Source of the DNA: Anaerolineales bacterium
GTDB taxonomy: Bacteria > Chloroflexota > Anaerolineae > Anaerolineales > Villigracilaceae
NCBI GenBank assembly: GCA_016789305.1
Contig: JAEURJ010000007.1
Span: forward strand, 310,001 to 374,000
DNA length: 64,000 nt
Reading direction: 5' to 3'
Part shown: positions 58,512 through 64,000 of the stretch, piece by piece
How the letters are laid out: each line of letters begins with the position of its first letter
Position numbering within the stretch: the first letter of the stretch is position 1
The notes under the pieces: generated by a model
The model's input: the letters and a program-made list of their open reading frames with translations, nothing else
What the model was told of the DNA's origin: nothing
Databases searched by the model: none
Position numbers and translations under genes: made by a program

Positions 58512-59741
58512 TTATCGGAATAGACCGAGAGGGGCGTAGCTTCCTGAAAAGCCCGGAAATACTGATTCAATATTTGAATTTCCCAATCGTGTTGAAAGTA
58601 ACTCGCTCAAGATCTGACGATAATCTGTTGTCACTGCCAGATCGGCATGATCATAGAGTTGGTCATTGTGCAACCCCGGCCATTGACCGTAGACCTGTCC
58701 ACCATTGACATTGCCGCCAAGAGCAAGCATTACGCTGCCGTGGCCATGATCTGTGCCATACGATTCGTTTTGCACTAGTCTGCGCCCAAACTCGCTAATA
58801 ACCACAACGGACAAGCGCTCCGTATACCCTGAATCCAGGTCGAGGTAAAAGTTTGCGAGTCCACTGGCCAGCTGATCGAGTAGATTGGCGATATATCCGC
58901 CATTTCCGTCGGTTTCATATTCATGGGTATCCCAGCCGCCAAAATCCACTGCCGCCACACGCAGACCGGCATCCAGTTTGATCATTTGCGCGATGGTCTT
59001 TAATTGTTGTCCCAGTTCATCGTCATTATAGAAAGCGCCATTGGAAGGTTGATATTCCTTTTCAACCAACGGACTGACGATATTCAAGGCGTCCAATGTT
59101 CGTAACCCTGCACGGTGTAACAAACTTTCGCCGCCATACATTTTCCGCAGGGCCGCTTGTTGAGAACCAAGCAAATCCCCGTTTCCCCATTGAGAGAAAT
59201 CGGATGGAGTATTTAGGCTTACTGTGGGAGTGAAATTCAATAGGGATGTAGGTAAGCCTGAAGTGGAGAGAACAGGCAAAATGGATGAGACCCCCGTTTG
59301 CTGTAGATGGCGAGAGATCCATCCGGAGGTTGTACTTTTTAATCCGGGCGTTCCCAGTTCGATAAATTCCTGCGCATCAAAATGACTGCGAGTGTCGTAA
59401 TTTAATCCCACCGCATGGACAATGCCCATTTTTCCAGCCTGGTAGAGATCGTGCAGTGGACCCAAAGACGGGTGTAATCCAAATTGATCGTTGAGCTGAA
59501 GCAGATCGGTGATCTTAATGTTTGGGCGGGCAAGTTCGTAAAAGCCGCGGTCGTTGCCGTCAATGGGCGGGACTACATTCAATGCATCCCAACCGCCTCG
59601 CAAAAATACAACTACAAGTATGTCGGACGTATCTCCCTCTTTTGCAAAAGCAAGGTTGGTTAAGCGTGCTCCTGCCATTGAGGCGATGGCAGCTGAACAG
59701 CCTTGAAGAAATTGTCTGCGGGGTATTCTGTTTGTTTTCAT
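58512..59741 (-). CDS. DUF1501-family protein with Tat signal
   Basis: 409 residues from the ATG at 59741. The N-terminus IPRRQFLQGCSAAIASMAGA carries a twin-arginine motif followed by a hydrophobic stretch, so it is probably Tat-exported. The body has DUF1501 phrases: FLRGGWDALNVVPP near residue 50, RSHFDAQEF, VAAVDFGGWDTHEYE and VVVISEFGRR, with metal-binding-looking residues related to the alkaline phosphatase superfamily. It is the second gene of the DUF1800-DUF1501 operon with a two-base gap. Function of this pair is unknown in general. Confidence 0.88.
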   Translation of the reverse strand: MKTNRIPRRQFLQGCSAAIASMAGARLTNLAFAKEGDTSDILVVVFLRGGWDALNVVPPIDGNDRGFYELARPNIKITDLLQLNDQFGLHPSLGPLHDLYQAGKMGIVHAVGLNYDTRSHFDAQEFIELGTPGLKSTTSGWISRHLQQTGVSSILPVLSTSGLPTSLLNFTPTVSLNTPSDFSQWGNGDLLGSQQAALRKMYGGESLLHRAGLRTLDALNIVSPLVEKEYQPSNGAFYNDDELGQQLKTIAQMIKLDAGLRVAAVDFGGWDTHEYETDGNGGYIANLLDQLASGLANFYLDLDSGYTERLSVVVISEFGRRLVQNESYGTDHGHGSVMLALGGNVNGGQVYGQWPGLHNDQLYDHADLAVTTDYRQILSELLSTRLGNSNIESVFPGFSGSYAPLGLFR

Positions 59742-59743
59742 AT

Positions 59744-61480
59744 TTATTTCCACTGAAAGTCCGGGCTCATAAGAATCACTTCCACCATTGCGGGTAAAAC
59801 ATATTGCACGTGGTCCTCGGGCAGGACTTCCCTGGGATCATACTCCTGCGCCATCACAGTGATGATGGCGGCCCTGGCAGAATCGTCCATTGGACGTGCG
59901 AGCAGGCGATCGATCCAAAAATCGGCGAGACCTTCTGCTGTGCGGATCTCCGATGGGGTTTGACCGAAGATGTCGGTTCGAAGAGTGCGTCCCTGATCTT
60001 CATCGTCCATCCAGTTTTCAGAGATGCCCACTGTAAAATTCCAGCGATACAAAATAGACATGGAATTTGCCCAGGATTCCTTTACATCGGAATACCCATC
60101 CGGTGAGCGCTTTTCAAAAACAGGTTGTCCCATCAAGCCGAGCATCCACGAGATGCCGCCCGGAACTTTTGTGAAATCAGAATTCAGCGCGCGCAATATG
60201 GAGATGGTCGCTTCAAAAGGACGTTTGATCTTTTGTCCAAATGTTTGACTGAACTCGGGAGAGAGCAAAATCGTTTCATACACACGCTTCAATTGGTCTG
60301 GCGCATCGCGGAATTCCGTAAAGGCGTTGGCCGCTGCCTGGACAACGGAATCAGGCGGGGTGTCGGAAATGAAGCGGCGGCAAAGTTTGCGGGCGATAAA
60401 TCTTGCAGTGCCGGGATGGTTTGCCAGCAGATCCAACACATCGTGACCGTCTTTTAAATCCTCCTGATCAGCGGGAATGTAATGGCCGAGAACCAATTTG
60501 TTGAAACGATCATGCCAGGGTTTGTAATATAGAAAGCCGCCCGTTTTTTCAACGCCATCCTCCCAATCGCCGAGATCATCATCGACCCGCCAGCCGGTGA
60601 GACTGCGCGCCGCCTCATACACATCGTTATCGACGTAGCCAACAGCAAGACCATTCGCGTCTTTCTCAACGGTGTTTGGGTCTCGCACACCCAGATAATT
60701 TTCCGCGCCGAGAGTATGCAGTTCGAATAATTCGCGTGCAAAGTTTTCGTTCGGGCCTGCATCGGAGCTGTTGTTTTGATTCAAATAATACAGCATGGAC
60801 GGATGCTTTGCCACCGCCTCCAGCATCTGACGAAAATTTCCAAACATGTTGGCGCGCAAAGCATCGCGATTGAATGAGGCGAGCAGAGGCACGCCGTCAT
60901 CTTGCCAGAAATATACATTGAAATGATTTTGCCAGAAATCAGCCAGGACTTCAGAGAACTGCTTACGGCTGTAGACTGCGCGCAGCAGAGTTGCTTCCAC
61001 CAATTCATAGGCTGGCTTGCTATACCATTCCCAATAGGCATCGTTGTTGGAGTCATATGGGTTGCTGGCAATATGGTCTGCATATAGTTCTTCAAGGGAC
61101 TTATGCAGGGTTTCGAATTCTGCAGCGGCATATCGCGATTCGAAATCAGAATCGTCAATGGTTTCTGGATTCAACTGTTGCTGCACATAGGCTTGTAAGC
61201 GTTCCTCGTCTGTCCTGCCCAGCGCGTTGAAAGTATCCACGTCGCCGGGGTGCGGACCGAAGGCCATGCGATTTAATGCAATAACTGCCAGTGGCGCAGA
61301 CACATTGATTATTGGTTGGGGATGCTCTGCTGACGGACTTTGAGTTTCGCTTGAAGTTTGCGTCGCGGTTTGTTCAGTTTGCGGTGTGCATGCAGCGATG
61401 AACGATGCTGTGGCGAGTGTGCCGCTGAGCCTGAGAAAATCACGACGGTTAAGAGATGGTCGAGGGGAAATTGACATTCC
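59744..61480 (-). CDS. DUF1800-family lipoprotein
   Basis: 578 residues from the ATG at 61480, which has AAGGAG five bases upstream. The N-terminus NRRDFLRLSGTLATASF is a twin-arginine signal and is followed by a lipobox SFIAAC, so it is likely a Tat-exported lipoprotein. The DUF1800 domain (about 60-570) has LNRMAFGPHPGDVDTF, the long helical region, FARELFELHTLG and LARPMDDSARAAI. Such proteins occur beside DUF1501 proteins in many bacteria with no known function. It precedes DUF1501 by two bases, so the pair is co-expressed. Confidence 0.9.
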   Translation of the reverse strand, partial: GMSISPRPSLNRRDFLRLSGTLATASFIAACTPQTEQTATQTSSETQSPSAEHPQPIINVSAPLAVIALNRMAFGPHPGDVDTFNALGRTDEERLQAYVQQQLNPETIDDSDFESRYAAAEFETLHKSLEELYADHIASNPYDSNNDAYWEWYSKPAYELVEATLLRAVYSRKQFSEVLADFWQNHFNVYFWQDDGVPLLASFNRDALRANMFGNFRQMLEAVAKHPSMLYYLNQNNSSDAGPNENFARELFELHTLGAENYLGVRDPNTVEKDANGLAVGYVDNDVYEAARSLTGWRVDDDLGDWEDGVEKTGGFLYYKPWHDRFNKLVLGHYIPADQEDLKDGHDVLDLLANHPGTARFIARKLCRRFISDTPPDSVVQAAANAFTEFRDAPDQLKRVYETILLSPEFSQTFGQKIKRPFEATISILRALNSDFTKVPGGISWMLGLMGQPVFEKRSPDGYSDVKESWANSMSILYRWNFTVGISENWMDDEDQGRTLRTDIFGQTPSEIRTAEGLADFWIDRLLARPMDDSARAAIITVMAQEYDPREVLPEDHVQYVLPAMVEVILMSPDFQWK

Positions 61481-61576
61481 TGCTCCTTTGTTGGCTGGTG
61501 AGTGAATTAAATCATAACTGGGCAAAAAGCTTGATTAACAACCGTGAAATGCTTCCCCCCAAAAGTACCGACGATT

Positions 61577-62284
61577 TTACGAGTCGAACACTTCGTGAAA
61601 CGAATTAATGATCTCCTGCTTCACCTGCGCCATGGGTGGGATGGGGGAAAGTAGATCTGCAAGCGAAGTGATGGGTTCTCCTTGTAATCCGCAGGCGATA
61701 ATGCCTTCCCAATATTCCATGTTTGGGTCGACGTTCAATGCAAAGCCATGGCGGGAAATTCCATGTGAATCGACTTTAACACCGATGGCTGCGATCTTGG
61801 CAGGTTTTTCACGATCCTCTGGTTTGCAGTTCACACATCGTGAATAAACATCCGGTTGAATCCATACACCTGTCTTGCCGAGCCGTTGACCTGCGCCAAG
61901 GCCGAGCCTGGCTAATGCGAAGATCAACATTTTTTCCAGCTTGCGGACGTAGCCTACATAATCAGCTTCAGGGAGTTTGTTGTCGGAATTTAATTTCCCC
62001 AATGGGAGTAGTGGATAGCCGACCAATTGACCTGGCCCGTGATAGGTCACATCCCCGCCGCGATCCACCCAGTGGATGGATATTCCCTTTTTCTTTAACT
62101 GTTCTTCACCCCATAAAAGATTCTCCACCCGGCCCTTGCGGCCAAAGGTGTATACATGCGGGTGTTCCAGTAAAAGCAAAGTCGGCGGACGACTGCAGTC
62201 TGCAATCTCCGCCGCATATTGATCCTGTAACTTCCAGGCCGTTTCGTATTCGATCAATCCGAGGTCTTCAACAATAAAATTCAT
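61577..62284 (-). CDS. lipB: Octanoyltransferase LipB
   Basis: 235 residues. The family's motifs are RGGDVTYHGPGQLVGYPL (about 76-93), KIAAIGVKVDSHGISRHGFA (about 160-180) with the catalytic Lys, and the catalytic Cys in IIACGLQG near residue 195. It transfers octanoyl groups from acyl carrier protein to lipoyl domains of dehydrogenases. No lipA gene lies adjacent in this window. The start ATG 62284 is preceded by a terminator for the upstream FAD oxidoreductase. Confidence 0.95.
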   Translation of the reverse strand: MNFIVEDLGLIEYETAWKLQDQYAAEIADCSRPPTLLLLEHPHVYTFGRKGRVENLLWGEEQLKKKGISIHWVDRGGDVTYHGPGQLVGYPLLPLGKLNSDNKLPEADYVGYVRKLEKMLIFALARLGLGAGQRLGKTGVWIQPDVYSRCVNCKPEDREKPAKIAAIGVKVDSHGISRHGFALNVDPNMEYWEGIIACGLQGEPITSLADLLSPIPPMAQVKQEIINSFHEVFDS

Positions 62285-62291
62285 GGCATTA

Positions 62292-62329
62292 AATCAAATA
62301 GGGGCGGGTTATCCCGCCCCTATTTGATT
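62292..62329. terminator. Bidirectional rho-independent terminator
   Basis: A perfect 17-bp stem AATCAAATAGGGGCGGG (62292-62308) with its complement at 62313-62329 and a 4-base loop. It ends the FAD oxidoreductase gene, whose stop codon overlaps it, just upstream of lipB. Confidence 0.92.
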
Positions 62330-63731
62330 ATTCTCCAAACACTCTTCGATACAAATCCGATTCGAGTAGGTTGTTCGGGTCACATCGCTTCTTTAGTTTC
62401 TTGTATTTTACAATGGTCTCTTCACCTAAGAACGCCCGCGCGGTCTCGGCGGAAGTCTCACTGTTTTTTGCGAAATAAAAACGCCCGCCATTTGCAATGA
62501 CAATGCGGTCATACTCCTGCAAAATTTTGTGCAGTGTCGCGCGGTTACGGTTCGTTACTTTGAAATCAAGGGCGAGGGAAAATCCGTCGACTGCGTGGGT
62601 GAGCAGGAATTTGTCAGGGCGATGGCGTTTGGTGACGCCGAGGTAGGAGGGGTATCCCTGCTTTTTGGCGAGAGTCAGCATCTCGGTCCAGGCTTGAAGC
62701 GCGGTTTCCTTTGGCAGGAAGGATTGATATTGGATCAATCCGCCGGGGCCGACTGCCCGTTCCCAGTCCGGAACATAATCCAATAAAAAGTGAAAAGCCG
62801 CGTGCGGCTGACGGAAGGTATGCTTGCGCAAGCTGGCGATATATTTTGCAGTGTTGACTCCCCACCAACCGAGATTATTTACAAAAGGCGTCATGAAATA
62901 ATGCAGCAACGATTTTGGCATCACGCCAAACAAACGACTCGGCAGGTTTTGACTTTCAAGCTGCATCGTCTTCTGTGGGTTTGGATCGTCGCCTTCATGC
63001 AGATAATTCGCCGCATGAATTTGTCCATGCCCGACCGTCATGGTATCCAACCAGCCAACGATGTAATCATAGCCCGGCGCATTCTGCTCGATCAACGAAA
63101 GATGTTCCTTCATTGTATGGGTGGGCCACGCATGAACTTCGATTAACCCTGAATACATCTTTTTCATTTGCAGCGTGATCGAAGTGAATACCCCCAACAT
63201 GCCGAGTCCGCTAATCATTGAATAAAACAGGTCACCATTCTTTTTTGGAGAGCATGTCACTTCTGCGCCGGTGGGTAAGACAGCAGTAAATTCAATCACA
63301 TGTTCGCCGATCGGTCCCATTCTGAAATTATTTTTTCCATGAATATTTGCGGAGAGACAGCCGCCTAAGGTCGTGAACATTGTGCCGGATACAACCGGCG
63401 GCCACCAACCATCAGGCAGGACTTTCTCCCATAACTTTTGCAGTGTGACCCCGGGTTCGCATCGCACCACGCCGGTGGCTGGATCCCATTCGACGATCTG
63501 GTTCATCGCTGACATATCCAGTATGATGCCGCCGCCGTTCAAAGCGGCATCGTTATAGCTGCGCCCGCCGCCTCGCGTGCTGACAGTCAGTCCTTGTTTT
63601 TTTGCGAGTTGGAAAGCTTCGTAAATCTCATCAGCTTTTTGGGGTTGAATACGATATGAAGGCGCCTTGAGGGAATGACCGAAGTTTTCAAGGGTGGTGA
63701 AGGTATTAAGCAATGGATCGGATGTGTTCAT
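62328..63731 (-). CDS. FAD-binding oxidoreductase, DprE1-like
   Basis: 467 residues. The FAD_binding_4 domain has STRGGGRSYNDAALNGGGI near residue 53 and VVSGTMFTTLGGCLSANIHG near residue 115, where a His precedes Gly-Lys as in DprE1 and related oxidases. The C-terminal part (RGFLG-type, RAFLGEETIVKYKKLK and DPNNLLESDLYRRVF) is the D-arabinono-1,4-lactone oxidase-like cap typical of DprE1 and alditol or sterol oxidoreductases. DprE1 oxidises decaprenylphosphoryl-ribose in cell-wall synthesis. A gene whose fragment looks like an SDR starts just upstream on the same strand, as for DprE2, so a DprE1/DprE2-type pair is plausible but not proven. Confidence 0.85.
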   Translation of the reverse strand: MNTSDPLLNTFTTLENFGHSLKAPSYRIQPQKADEIYEAFQLAKKQGLTVSTRGGGRSYNDAALNGGGIILDMSAMNQIVEWDPATGVVRCEPGVTLQKLWEKVLPDGWWPPVVSGTMFTTLGGCLSANIHGKNNFRMGPIGEHVIEFTAVLPTGAEVTCSPKKNGDLFYSMISGLGMLGVFTSITLQMKKMYSGLIEVHAWPTHTMKEHLSLIEQNAPGYDYIVGWLDTMTVGHGQIHAANYLHEGDDPNPQKTMQLESQNLPSRLFGVMPKSLLHYFMTPFVNNLGWWGVNTAKYIASLRKHTFRQPHAAFHFLLDYVPDWERAVGPGGLIQYQSFLPKETALQAWTEMLTLAKKQGYPSYLGVTKRHRPDKFLLTHAVDGFSLALDFKVTNRNRATLHKILQEYDRIVIANGGRFYFAKNSETSAETARAFLGEETIVKYKKLKKRCDPNNLLESDLYRRVFGE

Positions 63732-63783
63732 GTTTTTTTCTGCGAATTTGAGAGCATGCTCTCAAACATGGATAAAGTCTTTC

Positions 63784-64000
63784 TTAAAAAGATAACCTTC
63801 TGAAAATGAAGGAGGGCACATGTTGAATCGCCAGCATGATCCAGCGCCAAATGGATGGCGTATAAATGACCTGCTTGCGGTTTTTCATGGCTTTATATAT
63901 TTCATTGGCGGCTTGTTCAGGTTCAATAATTAATGGGGTACCGCCCTGTGCAGCTTTGACCATTTCTGTGTTCACAAAGCCGGGTTTTACCGTCAGTACG
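63784..64000 (-). CDS. Short-chain dehydrogenase/reductase, C-terminal fragment
   Basis: The gene runs off the right edge, so the start and catalytic part are missing. The visible 71 codons (71 residues or the last part of the protein) read VLTVKPGFVNTEMVKA, a standard SDR phrase after the active site (usually PGxVxTxM), followed by EPEQAANEIYKAMKNRKQVI and a hydrophobic C-terminal tail (IWRWIMLAIQHVPSFIF). Such a tail occurs in membrane-associated SDRs including DprE2. It lies 52 bases before the DprE1-like gene. Confidence 0.8.
   Translation of the reverse strand, partial: VLTVKPGFVNTEMVKAAQGGTPLIIEPEQAANEIYKAMKNRKQVIYTPSIWRWIMLAIQHVPSFIFRRLSF

Overview
The window looks like a chromosomal segment from a member of the Chloroflexota, most probably the Anaerolineae. 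This is an inference from gene content: CpaE/CpaF ATPases next to histidine kinases, many small lipoproteins, YtcJ-type amidohydrolases, a DUF1800/DUF1501 pair and large propeller sensor kinases. No 16S rRNA or other phylogenetic marker was available. There is no phage, plasmid, insertion sequence or CRISPR array. Genes sit in short operons that are often separated by bidirectional hairpin terminators.

Positions 1-4034 hold the end of an M20 amidohydrolase, an adenosine-deaminase-like enzyme, a DsbA/FrnE-type protein whose active site reads UGA-Pro-Trp-Cys (a probable selenoprotein), and a double-PAS GGDEF protein. Positions 4152-10549 are the classic origin-proximal block rpmH-rnpA-yidD-(propeller lipoprotein)-yidC-jag followed by a PfkB kinase, parA and parB; dnaA, dnaN, mnmG and a recognisable oriC are not present. 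Positions 10598-22575 contain a metal-dependent amidohydrolase, two soluble histidine kinases, an OmpR-type regulator, CpaE, a small unknown protein, CpaF, a double-HTH regulator, and a TPR/GNAT/V4R/lipase run ending in a membrane-anchored thiol oxidoreductase.

Positions 22646-27081 (minus strand) encode a NarL-type regulator overlapping a 1255-residue propeller sensor kinase. Positions 27448-35417 are a peptide-type ABC transporter operon whose binding protein appears circularly permuted. Positions 35469-44619 (minus strand) carry heme A synthase, a TPR protein, DNA polymerase I, a lipoprotein with a formylglycine-enzyme fold lacking the catalytic cysteines, and a mosaic protein ending in an inactivated Y1 transposase-like domain.

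Positions 44773-51591 are a run of small metabolic and membrane genes (MBL hydrolase, YqhA, cysteine-peptidase-like protein, HAD phosphatase, alpha-amylase, YbaK, two DUF3592 proteins, a channel-like protein). Positions 51624-55635 (minus strand) carry NADH dehydrogenase type II with two Rex-like operators in its promoter, then an MBL hydrolase, galE and a lipoprotein esterase. A divergent tRNA-Pro follows, then two unknown proteins, a glycosyltransferase and rnhB. The right end (minus strand) holds a Tat-exported DUF1800/DUF1501 pair, lipB and a DprE1-like oxidoreductase beside a truncated SDR.

The signals most worth pursuing are the UGA-containing DsbA protein with a SECIS-like hairpin, the permuted solute-binding protein, the receiver-roadblock-Y1 mosaic protein, the paired Rex-like sites upstream of ndh, and a MshEN-like domain fused to a histidine kinase.
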